Of a DNA stretch of 64,000 nucleotides, positions 21,319-30,918 are shown one piece after another (position 1 is the first letter of the stretch; the number at the start of each line of letters is the position of its first letter). The stretch lies in assembly GCA_039720395.1 (NCBI GenBank), contig CM077831.1:4506003-4570002 (forward strand), written 5' to 3'. The position numbers and the translations under genes are program-made. Source of the stretch: Liquidambar formosana. Taxonomy: Eukaryota > Streptophyta > Magnoliopsida > Saxifragales > Altingiaceae. The notes below the pieces were generated by a model. The model had not been told where the DNA came from and ran no database searches. It worked only from the letters and a program-made list of their open reading frames with translations.

Positions 21319-21376
21319 CTTGGGTGACCACCAGGCCTCAGGAGGCTAGCCGCCCAGGCCTGGGTGGTTACCCGAG
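21319..21376 (+). promoter_or_regulatory. GC-rich palindrome upstream of the antisense ORF
   Basis: Arms CTTGGGTGACCACC (21319-21332) and GGTGGTTACCCGAG (21363-21376) enclose GGCTAGCC. This is the palindrome of the B-type LTR promoters. It is absent from the Tat-1 LTR, yet present here about 90 bp upstream of the TATA box of the antisense ORF. Confidence 0.8.
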
Positions 21377-21463
21377 CCCGAAGCGGAAATCCCACTTTGA
21401 ATAGGAAACTTCCTATTCTGATGGGTTTTTTCCTATTAGAACTTGGATTTGTGACCTTTTCCC

Positions 21464-21471
21464 TATAAAAA
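21464..21471 (+). promoter_or_regulatory. TATA box of the antisense ORF
   Basis: TATAAAAA lies in the context TTTTCCCTATAAAAACACAT, 49 bp upstream of the ATG at 21520. The same 20-base context precedes the homologous ORF of Tat-6 (minus strand, TATA at 62262-62269), so the promoter is conserved between diverged elements. Confidence 0.7.
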
Positions 21472-21519
21472 CACATCCAAGAGGTTCCTAGACCTACTTG
21501 TATTCATTCATTAGAAATT

Positions 21520-22806
21520 ATGGAGTCTCTAGACAAATTTTTAGGAGGGTTTTTGAGAGTTATAAGTGCTGAAGCAAAATCTGAGTTCAAGTGCTTTGGC
21601 TTGGATCCATTGCTCTCCTTGAGGCATGTGAGGCTTGAAACGAACCTCTTGACTGCTGCTACATATTTTTGGGATCCTCAAGTTCATGTGTTCCGCTTCA
21701 ACTATGAAGAACTGTGCCCAACCATGGAGGAATTCTGTGCATTGTATGGAGTTTCAACGGTAGGTCCTTTCATTCTCCCTACTCCTCGCCCAAGCTTTCT
21801 TACTTCTTTCTCCAATCTACTTGGGATTCACTCACAATATGCCTCTACGTTTGTAAAGGACCATATTGTAGACTTGATGAAATTGGCAACCTCTTTTTTA
21901 GCTTGTGATAGTAAAGGTATTCTGAATTTTACCTTTCCTATTAAGCATGCTCTTGCCTTTTGCCTCATTGGTCGTTTTGTTATTTCCACTGGTACTCCAC
22001 ATGTTCCCATTCAAATCTGTGACTTGATTCCTCTCCTTGCCAAGGGCCATAACTTGATTCCCATGGTGCTAGCTGAAACCCTGAATGGTTTGGATAAAAC
22101 TCATGAGGACCCAAAGGTTCCTTTAGGAGGTAGCCCCATTCTACTGCAGATGTGGTTGCTTGAAAGACTGAATTTCTTGTCACCAGTTGCCATTACACCA
22201 TACAAGCCCCAGCATTACTGCCTTCGCCGCATTGAACTACCTGGGCAATTTTCATTGAGAGATTGGCTAGGTTACTTCCAAACCCTTTCTTGGAGGAGTG
22301 TCAAGTGGTTTGTATTCATATGGGGCTGCAGTGACCAGGTGCTTCTGCGGACTTCTGGATGCGCCATGGTGAGACTCATAGGACTGAGGTCTACTTCCTT
22401 CTATTGGCCTTCAAGGGTTCTTCGTCAGATGGGCGCTATGCAAACCATACCCACTTCCTTGAAAGGTGACTATCCTGTGGTGCCCGCGGGTCTTTCTGTA
22501 GTGACTTGGGCGAAGGACCGATGGCCTAGAAAGCTGACACTGACTCAAGTGACGAATACTGATGGTCCGTATATGATGAGCCCCGAGTATAAGGAATGGT
22601 TGAAAAGCAATTTAGGTGAGAGAGAGACTACTCGAAGAGAAAGGATTTTTGGACTTATCAAGAACAATGAACTTGGATCTTGCAGAGAAGATATTATGGA
22701 AGCAGTGACAGCAGCTTATGAACATGACTTGAGGAAGAAAAGAAGACATGAAAGAGAGAAGAAGAAAGCTGAAGAGCGAGCTGCAAAGAAGCCCAAGAAA
22801 AACTGA
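21520..22806 (+). CDS. antisense extra ORF of Tat-1, plant mobile domain-like protein
   Basis: This is an intact 428-codon frame on the strand opposite to gag-pol. I chose the ATG at 21520 because the homologous ORF in Tat-6 begins at the equivalent ATG (MEALDGFL versus MESLDKFL) and both follow a conserved TATA box. Around residues 55-75 it has FNYEELCPTMEEFCALYG, which resembles the W-x-P...E-x-TPT-x-E-[DE] core of plant mobile domain (PMD) or DUF7745 proteins. RVLRQMGAMQTIP near residue 305 resembles the R-x-x-RQ-x-G-x-x-Q-x-IP motif of the same group. The last 30 residues are very rich in Lys, Arg and Glu and could be a nuclear localisation signal. Extra ORFs, sometimes antisense and with a transposon-associated domain, are known in Tat elements. 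Their function is unknown. I saw no catalytic motif. Confidence 0.8.
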   Translation: MESLDKFLGGFLRVISAEAKSEFKCFGLDPLLSLRHVRLETNLLTAATYFWDPQVHVFRFNYEELCPTMEEFCALYGVSTVGPFILPTPRPSFLTSFSNLLGIHSQYASTFVKDHIVDLMKLATSFLACDSKGILNFTFPIKHALAFCLIGRFVISTGTPHVPIQICDLIPLLAKGHNLIPMVLAETLNGLDKTHEDPKVPLGGSPILLQMWLLERLNFLSPVAITPYKPQHYCLRRIELPGQFSLRDWLGYFQTLSWRSVKWFVFIWGCSDQVLLRTSGCAMVRLIGLRSTSFYWPSRVLRQMGAMQTIPTSLKGDYPVVPAGLSVVTWAKDRWPRKLTLTQVTNTDGPYMMSPEYKEWLKSNLGERETTRRERIFGLIKNNELGSCREDIMEAVTAAYEHDLRKKRRHEREKKKAEERAAKKPKKN

Positions 22807-23036
22807 AGACTCAATAGAATAGGATATTTATGGCATATTTATAGTTCTTTTACTTAATACCAATGAATTGCTATGTCAATCAATTTTAGTTTTGGATAAA
22901 TTGCCAATAATAAATCAAATTTGGGATTTTCTTGTTTGATTTAGACCGCACCCAAGGTAACTTTATGGGTTGCCTACGTATCTTCATGGTTTTTTTTCTT
23001 CTTTTTTTTTTTGTTTTTTTTTTGTTTTTTGTTGTT

Positions 23037-23070
<34 letters not shown>

Positions 23071-23157
23071 TTTTTGAATGGAGAATCAGGTCTTACGTAG
23101 TTCTTATGCCTTAACTTTTGCCTAGGCCGCCCTTACGGGTTTTCAACCTAGCAGGCT
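22807..23157 (-). other. Tat-1 spacer between integrase and antisense ORF
   Basis: The stretch holds no gene. It contains the motif GACCGCACCCAAGG with GCCTACGTATC downstream (about 22944-22981), a long T-rich run (about 22989-23069; poly-A on the element's sense strand) and the TAACTTTTGCCTAGG motif with GTTTTCAACCTAGC (23106-23157) directly beyond the integrase stop. The two transcripts, gag-pol on minus and the antisense ORF on plus, converge here, so both polyadenylation sites could lie in this spacer. Confidence 0.6.
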
Positions 23158-26100
23158 TCAAACATGATATTTCTTCAATTGATCCAAATTAGTTGGACAA
23201 GCGAACTCAATTCCATCTAAATCCATGAGGTGAACAGCCCCTGCTGGCAATATCTCTTTGATAATGTATGGCCCACCCCAACTTGGCTTGAATTTTCCCC
23301 GCGGATCGAACACTGGAGCTCTGATTTCTTTCAGCACTACATCCCCTTTCTTTAGACCTCGATCTTTGACATGCTTGTTGAATGCTCTGGCAACTCTCCG
23401 TTGATACCCCTGAACATGATACAGCGCCCTTAAACGCCTTTCATCCAGCAAAGCTAACTCATCATAGCGGCTCTTAACCCAGTCCACTTCTGTTATCTGG
23501 CTCTCCACGGCAACCCTTAGTGAAGGAACCTCTAATTCAACTAGCAACACGGCCTCCATTCCATAAACTAGAGAATAAGGGGTAGCCCCTGTTGACGACC
23601 TTATTGATGTTCTGTAACCCCATAAAGCCAATGGCAACTTCTCATGCCAGTCTGTGTGCGAGTCCGCAGTCTTCTGTAGTATCTTCTTGATGTTCTTGTT
23701 AGCTGCTTCCACCGCTCCATTAGTCTGAGGACGGTATGGTGATGACAGATGGTGAACTATGCCGTACTTTTGCAAGAGCTCATGGGTTTCTTTCTGAAAG
23801 TGCTGGCTATTGTCTGAGATAACTTCATGCGGTACCCCATATCAATAGATGATGCTGTGCTGTATGAACTGTGCTACCTTCTTGGAATTCAAGGTCTTGA
23901 AGGACGCTGCTTCCACCCACTTAGTGAAGTAGTCGATGGCAACCAGGATGTATTCATGCCCATTTGATGCCTTTGGCTTGATCTGTCCGATGATATCTAT
24001 CCCCCACACCGCGAATGGCCAAGGTGACGACATACTCGTTAAAGGCATAGAAGGCAAATGTTGTCCACTGGCGAACAGTTGGCATTTGTGGCACTTCTTG
24101 ACATGTGCGTGGCAGTCTCTTTCCATGGTGGACCAATAATACCCTAACCTCATGATTTTCTTAGCTAACATATAGCCATTCATATGCGGAGCCCCTGTCC
24201 CTTCATGGATTTCTTTAATCAGATGCTCGGCTTCTTCCTCGGTGACATACAGCAGGTGGATCCCGTCGTATGATCTCCGATATAGCTTTCCTCCACAAAG
24301 TACATAGTGACTCGCCAACCACCTTAGGGTTTTTCTATCGATACAAGATGCTCCTTCTGGGTATTCCCTTTCTTCAATGAACTTCTTTATGTCATGGAAC
24401 CACGGACGGCCATCATTTACCTCTCCTCCTCGGATTGCACAACAGTACACAGGCTTGTCTCGGCATTCTATCACCAACGGCTTCACATTTCCCCTTTCAG
24501 GTATCTCCACCATGGATGCTAGGGTCGCCAAGGCATCGGCGAACTGGTTCTTGTTCCTTGAAAGGTAGTTAAATTCTATCTCTGAGAACTCCTTGGTTAG
24601 AGCTTCCAAGTAGGCATGGTAGGGTAGCAGCTTCTCATCTCGAGTTTTCCATTCCCCTTTTATCTGACAAATGATTAGCGCCGAGTCCCCGAACACTTCT
24701 AATTCTTTGATCCCCAATTCAAGTGCCGCTTCCAGTGCTAGGATACAGGCCTCATACTCAGCAATGTTGTTGGTGGCTTCGAACCCCAACTTGACCGCCA
24801 ACGGTGTAACTGCCTCTTCGGGTGAGACCAGCAGGACTCCTATCCCATAACCTTTCTTATTGGCTGCCCCATCAAAGTATACTCTCCAAATTTTTCTGCC
24901 AATCTCTAGCACGTCCTCGTCTGGGAACTGATCTTTGAATGGAGCAGATGATGACACAGGACAGCTGGCTAGGTAGTCTGCGATGACGCTCCCCTTGATA
25001 GACTTCTGATTCACGTACTTGATGTCGAATTCGTTGAGGAGAATTGACCATCGAGTAGTTCTGAATGACAATACTGGCCTTTCTACCAGGTACTTCAACG
25101 GGTCCATGCGACTTATCAAGAACACTTCGAAGGACATCATGTAGTGCCGGAGTTTCTGCGTCGCCCATACTAGTGCTACACAAGCTTTTTCAATTGCATT
25201 GTACTTCACTTCATAGTCTGTCATTTTCTTGCTTAGGTAGTAGATGGCATTCTCCTTTGTAGACCCTTCGAGATATTGAGCTAACAAAGCTCCCGTCGCG
25301 GTTTCGGTGACCGTTAAGTATAACAAAAGTGGCGCACCTTGCCGTGGGGGAACTAAGATTGGAGGATTGCTCAAGTATCTCTTAATGGTCTCAAAGGCCT
25401 CTTGGCATTCTTCGTTCCATACTTTTGGCACACCTTTCTTAAGCAATTTGAAGATTGGTTCGCAAACCATGGTTAAGTTAGCAATGAATCGGCTTATGTA
25501 TTGAACTCTTCCCAGAAAACCCCGGATCTGCTTCTCAGTGCTAGGCGGCTCCATCTCCACAATAGCTTTTATCTTCCCTGGGTCCACTTCGATACCTCTC
25601 TGAGTGATCATAAACCCCAATAGCTTGCCTGCAGTGACACCAAAAGCGCACTTCTGTGGGTTGAGACGGAGATTGTACTGTTTTGCTCGCTCTAGGAATT
25701 TCTCTAGTGCCTTGAAATGCCCTTCTCTATCCACGGACTTTACGATCATATCATCGACATAAACCTCGACTTCCCTATGGATCATATCATGCAATAGGGT
25801 CGTAGCTGCTCTTTGGTAAGTAGCCCCAGCGTTTCTTAAGCCAAAAGGCATTACTTTGTAACAGTACGTTCCCCATTGCGTGATAAAGGCTGTTTTCTCC
25901 ATGTCTTGAGGTGCCATCTTTATCTGGTTATACCCGGAGAATCCGTCCATGAAGGAGAGGAGTGCATGTCCCACCGTGCTATCTACCAACACGTCGATAT
26001 GGGGTAAAGGAAAGTCATCCTTAGGGCTCGCGGCGTTGAGATCTCGGAAGTCGACACACATCCTCACTTTCCCATCTTTTTTAGGCACAGGCACTATATT

Positions 26101-26536
26101 CGACAACCACTCGGGGTACTCCACAACTTGGAGGAAACCCGCGTCTAGTTGTTTAGTTACCTCTTCTTTTACTTTTAGGGCCCATTCTGGTTTTAATCTT
26201 CTGAGTTTCTGCTTTACCGGCTTCTTTAGGGAATTAGTGGGGATATAGTGTTGCACAATATCGGGGTCGGTGCCAGGCATGTCTTCATAAGACCATGCAA
26301 AAGCCATAATATTGGCTTTCAAGAGGGAGATCATCTTTTCTTTTTCAACGGGGGAGAGGGTTTTCCCAATTTTAACTATTCCTGGCAATTCATTCGTCCC
26401 TAAGTTGATTGATTCCAATTCATCCATATTAGGTTCGGTGACGCCCCTTTTCCTTTGCTCAACGAGCTCCGGGGGAACATCGTTCCTAGGATCTATATCC
26501 ATGCCATAAATATCCATAGAAGAGAGAAAAGAGACA
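23158..26536 (-). pseudogene. pol: Tat-1 pol 3' exon: RT, RNase H, second RNase H, integrase (one stop)
   Basis: This exon copies the element RNA into DNA and inserts it. Numbering from the ATG at 26517: reverse transcriptase about 110-330 with the catalytic YVDD at 253-256; a first RNase H about 400-520 whose opening Asp is replaced (TVTETATGALL); and a second, archaeal-type RNase H about 575-705 with YFDGA, AEYEA, FGDSALI and FADAL keeping all acidic residues. The integrase zinc finger near 770-815 has HEGTGAPH and CHKC, and the catalytic core has GIDIIG, SDN and the Glu of TNGAVEAANK. The dual RNase H is diagnostic of the Tat lineage. One in-frame TGA (23844-23842) splits the integrase core. 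The frame resumes without a shift and ends at 23158. Confidence 0.9.
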
Positions 26537-26707
26537 CTGCATATATAGAGAAAGAAAGCACACTTTATTCACTAGGAATAATGGGAATGACACACAAAAG
26601 AAAGAAGGAAAACAAACAAATCTGTATCAATACTATGACTCCACAAAGTGAGTAAAGTAGATACATCTTATTGAATTAGGGAAATATTACTAAACTAAGA
26701 CACCTAC
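26537..26707 (-). other. predicted intron inside Tat-1 pol
   Basis: The upstream frame ends in a TAG at 26706-26704, and the downstream frame begins with no upstream signal. On the minus strand a GTAGGT donor begins at 26707, and a TTTCTTTCTC tract followed by GCAG ends at 26537. Removing these 171 bases deletes the stop and joins the two frames in phase. Ogre-type elements are known to splice an intron between protease and reverse transcriptase, so position and layout agree. Splicing itself was not tested. Confidence 0.75.
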
Positions 26708-29700
26708 AAGCTGCTATCAGGTAGGCCAAGGTCTTCTTCTTCATGGATCTCCGCAACGACACCACATTCAAGGTACCAATTCAGGAGTGGCAAGGTAGCA
26801 TGGCTAATGGACGAACCCTGGAGTTCTTCAATGGTCGAGTCTTCCATGATGAGGATCATGTCTTGGAACATTTCAGTCATAGCCCCTGCATCAAGGTTCT
26901 CTGCCCAGTCCTCCTCTTTCTTTTCCCAGAACTCATCATTGATGGCATCATCATCCACCATTTCAGCTGTGATTGGATACCATTCGGTGAAGAAGATTTC
27001 AAAACCCGGAACTCGGATCTTGGTAGCTTGGTCAAAGGTGGGCTCTAGAAACCCGCAATATAGAAAATCATCCCCTTCTTTGACGAAGTAACCATTCAAA
27101 GTAGGTCGATATGGCGAGATCTTCAGGTCTGGCACCCTTCCCTCGGCTTTGGCTCTTACTTTCTCTTTATTCCTCTTCAGCATTTCCACATAATCATTTC
27201 TGGAGGGCTCATATCCTAGCCCGAAGGTGTATGAGGTGACACGGCTTTGAATAAACGTAGGGATCCCTTGTTGGTGACGCCCTAGCCCCATGCCTGGAAA
27301 GAAACTCATTCTTCTCATGATTTCACCAACATGCAAGTTGCCATGGGGACAAAAGTCCAAGGGTATTAATTCACCCTTTTCGAGCTCTTTTTCAATGCAT
27401 TGGACATAGTCAAACCCAGATAGCGGTATCGCTGCTGATTCGGGTTGTATCTCACATATAGGCACACCTGCGAGTTTAAATTCATAGTCCCCTTGAAGTG
27501 TTACTATGGCCCCTTCGTAAGGAAACTTCACCTTTTGATAGAGTGAAGATGGTACAGTCCCAGCAGGATGGATCCAAGGTCAGCCCAACAGCAAGTTGAA
27601 ACATGACGGCACATCCAACACTTGGAATTCTACCCTAAATTCAGTGGGTCCCATGATAAGAGGCAAAGTAACTACCCCTATTACTTCTCGGCGGGTGTTG
27701 TCATAAGCCCTTACGGTCTGCCCAGATGGCGTGAAATCAGTGGGTCCCAAACCCAAAACAGTGGCAGTTCGGAGAGGACATACATTCAGTGCGGACCCAT
27801 TGTCGATAAGAACGGTGGGAGCCCTCTTCCCCATAGTGTCAACGGTCACATAGAGAGCTTGAGAATGGCTCGGCCCGCTTTTAGGTAGGTCTACATCGGT
27901 GAACACGATGGTTGAGTTCTTGGGAGTTGGATTCACCAAATGTACCAATCCCTCGGGGGATGTGTCAACAGGCACTTGTATCTGATTCAACAGTTTCAAC
28001 ACGGTCTGTCTGTGCTTATGCGAGGCCATGAGCAAGCCCCAAATAGTAATGTTGGCATTGGTCTTCTTCAGCTGCCTAAGCACTTCATCCTCTTCTTCTT
28101 GCAAGTTAGGACGCCTCTGCCCTTCCAAATCTTCCAACGGATTTTCAGATTCTAGGTGGGGGGGCTTGAAATGACGACCCCCTCTGGTTATATGGTCCAA
28201 CTCATCATCGCTAGCCCATATGTCATGGACTTCCTCGGAGTCATTCATCAAGTCATCCCATTCTATCATGTCGATGCTCTCCATCTCTGTCGGCAAGTCA
28301 TCCCAACCTGAAGGGACTATCGGCTCATCTGATATCGGACTTGGGCTTGAGTACAGCACATAGTAATCATATTTCCCCGACGCTTCACCTAATAGGCCAA
28401 CCTGAGGATCCCCTGCTTCATATCTTTCTTTCAGCTCTTGTTGGATAGATTTCTTTGGCAACAACAAAACCTTTTGGTCAATGAGGTCTTGGATGATCTT
28501 CTTTAGTATAGAACAAGCCTCGGTGTCATGGCCGGGTGCACGATGGTATTGGCAATATTGGTGAGGGGTTGATGGTCTTGGCTTTGGTGGAAGTGGCATG
28601 ATAAGGCTGTTATTGCGGCAAATGGTGAAGAGATGGGTTAAGGTCATGGGGAGCGGAGTGTATTGTCTTATGGGATGGCGAGGGCGAGAGGATTCAACCC
28701 CAATGGCATTTATGGTGTTAGGTGGGGGTGTGTTGTTGTGTGATGGGAGAGGATTACGGGTGACATTTGGACGGGTTGGTGGTGAAATGACTTGCTTGTC
28801 AATGAGGTCTTGGACTTGGTGGCGAAGGCGAATACAGCGATTGGTGGCATGGCCTTTGGATTGATGGTACTTGCAGTACTCATTCTCATTGTAGCTCTTG
28901 GGTAAGGGATTTGGTGGAGGTCTTGGGTCGAGTGGCTTCAATAGGTCACGACTTATGAGCTTTTCAAGGACTCTTTCGAGTGGCATGAATAGGTCAGTGA
29001 ATTGGCGAGGTGGGTTGACATCATTGAGAGAAAAGGGTTGGATTGGTTGAGTTATGGTGTTGACCTTGGCATTGTTCTTCCCAGTAAAGTTTGTCTTGCG
29101 ACTCCTCACTTCCTCAGTCTTGATTGTCCCATCATTGATAGCATCTTCAACCTGCGTGCCAGCCCCAATGAGAGCTTTGAAATTTGGGAAATAGTGGGCA
29201 AATAGGTGCTTGTGATATACGGGCAGCAGGTTCTTAACTACTAACTGAATTTGGTCCTCCTCATTCGGCCTATCCGTCATTCTCGACGCCTTTTGTCTCC
29301 ACCTTGTAATGTAAGCGGAGAAAGTTTCATGAGCCCCTTGCTTGGTAGTTTCTAGGTCCCTTCGAGTAACGTCCACCTCTGTGTTATACTTGTAGTGCTC
29401 TGAAAACTCATTGCATATGTCTTCCCAAGTCCGGGTTCTATTCTCATCCAAGGATAAGAACCATTTCAAAGCAGAAGTGGCCAAGGTTTCATGGAACATT
29501 TGAGCTAAAAGCTCGTCAGTAGCCCCTCAAGGGTGCATAGCTCGCACGTACATCTTCAAATGAGTCTTAGGGCAACCCGTCCCATCGAACTTTTCTAACT
29601 CCGGCATCTTGAATTGTAGTGGAATACGAGCCGTTGGAAATAGGGATAGAGTCCGCACATCGACCATGTCATCAGCCCTGCGAATCCCTTTTATGGTTCT

Positions 29701-30108
29701 CTCCAAAGCTTCTACCTTGCTAGCTAACACGGAATCACTGCTAGTACCTTTCCCCTTGGCTTCCCCTTCTAGGTTGGTGACCTCAGGTTTCGAGCTACTT
29801 TCCCCCCTTGTCTTGGTGTTCTCATTGGATTGAGGTCCCTCTTCGGTGCCAGCCCCATGAGGTATACCCGAGGAATGGGCCTTAGAGCCATTTTGTTCAA
29901 GATCCGCCATCTTCTGTTGGTTCTCTTGAGCCATTTTCAATGCGGTATCGGATGTCTCGGCGGTATGGTCAAGCTTGGTCATGATGGCTTTCAGGCAAGC
30001 CTCAAGGTCAAAGTGCCCCTCACTAGTTCTTTCATCGGCCATGTCTGTCTGATGGGTAGACTCAACACTCACTAGACGCCCTTGTGGATTGCGGATCCAA
30101 GCCAGCAC
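26708..30108 (-). pseudogene. gag: Tat-1 gag-protease 5' exon (two stops)
   Basis: The exon encodes the capsid precursor and aspartic protease of the element. The start at 30108 is the longest option; MADERTSEG at 30042 fits Tat-2 gag (MANKGTSER) better. Retrotransposon gag homology spans roughly residues 165-340. Two zinc knuckles of the form C-x2-H-x4-H-x4-C follow (CKYHQSKGHATNRC and CQYHRAPGHDTEAC). The protease motif LIDNGSALN is near residue 760, and a G-patch-like GLGYEPSRND lies further on. Two in-frame TGA codons interrupt it, at 29529-29527 and 27582-27580. Tat-2 has CGA at the first site. No frameshift was found. The exon ends at the splice donor at 26707. Confidence 0.9.
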
Positions 30109-30897
30109 GTCTATGGATAGAAAAGTTTTAACCTTTAGCCTAAGGATCTGTCCTAAACCTCCATATTTTCCTTAATGAACTCGGTCTCTACACCATGTTC
30201 AATTAATTCATTCCTTTTATCCAATTACCTTTACAGGGATCATGGATTAAGGGTATGTTTTAAAGAATAGGGCATAGAGTCCTTCAACTAGGTTTAATTA
30301 ATCCCCTAGGACTGGCACATCACAAACATAGCTTTACATCCTATTTCCTTAATTTATTCCTCCTAACCCATGGCCTTAACAAAGGCTAGGGTTTAAAGGT
30401 CTATATTAAGGGCATAAGATATAAAGCTTCACAACACAAACACGGCATAGCATCATTACAAACAATTGTGGGTGCATAAAGGTGAGACCGTAGTGTCCTA
30501 CAAGTCTGTCTATATGGACTAATGATAAGGGTAGGCTAGGGTCCTTCACTTGCTTGAGCAATCCTTATACCTAACCACATGTGGCATCAGGAATGCCGCG
30601 TGGGTCCAGCAGTACGTGATTAACTCATTTAATATACCCAAGGGCAAGCCCAAGGGTACTAGGCAAGAGAGGTTGATAGCTTTCGCCCCAACACATGGAA
30701 TCAGGAAAACCAAGGTTGAGACTAGGCCGATCGTTGGCAAGGATACATCGAGGGACATCGATCCTAACATGCAAGAGTTTGCGCACACAATGCAATAAAT
30801 GAAAGCACACAATCAAGCAGATGCAATGTGATTGATTTTAATTAAACATAAGACATTAACCTAGCCCATTTAAACTTTATAGAGTCTAGCCCACAAA
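30109..30897 (-). other. Tat-1 5' leader
   Basis: This is untranslated leader between primer binding site and gag. The part at 30480-30800 is about 95 percent identical by eye to 35400-35715 in Tat-2, while the rest of the leader differs. Open frames of about 80-88 codons exist on both strands in this block in both elements, but the differences change amino acids freely. I regard it as a conserved non-coding leader, perhaps for packaging. Confidence 0.55.
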
Positions 30898-30915
30898 TCC
30901 CCAGTGGAGTCGCCA
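30898..30915 (-). promoter_or_regulatory. primer binding site of Tat-1
   Basis: Three bases after the 5' LTR end the minus strand reads TGGCGACTCCACTGGGGA. It begins with TGG, as a complement to a tRNA CCA end must. The same 18 bases follow the Tat-2 5' LTR at 35830-35813. I could not assign the tRNA from sequence alone. Confidence 0.8.
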
Positions 30916-30918
30916 AAC

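Noticed and set aside
22989..23069. Long T run as the tail of a LINE or SINE insertion
   Set aside because: I found no flanking target duplication and no retroposon body. Similar T-rich runs occur at the same place in Tat-2.
28598..28864. Plus-strand frames within 23158-30108, for example this one and 26743-27048
   Set aside because: They are shadows of the minus-strand gag-pol frame and show no domain of their own.
30546..30812. Open frames of 82-88 codons on both strands, conserved at 35461-35727
   Set aside because: Differences between the copies alter amino acids on both strands without bias, so the conservation looks nucleotide-level.
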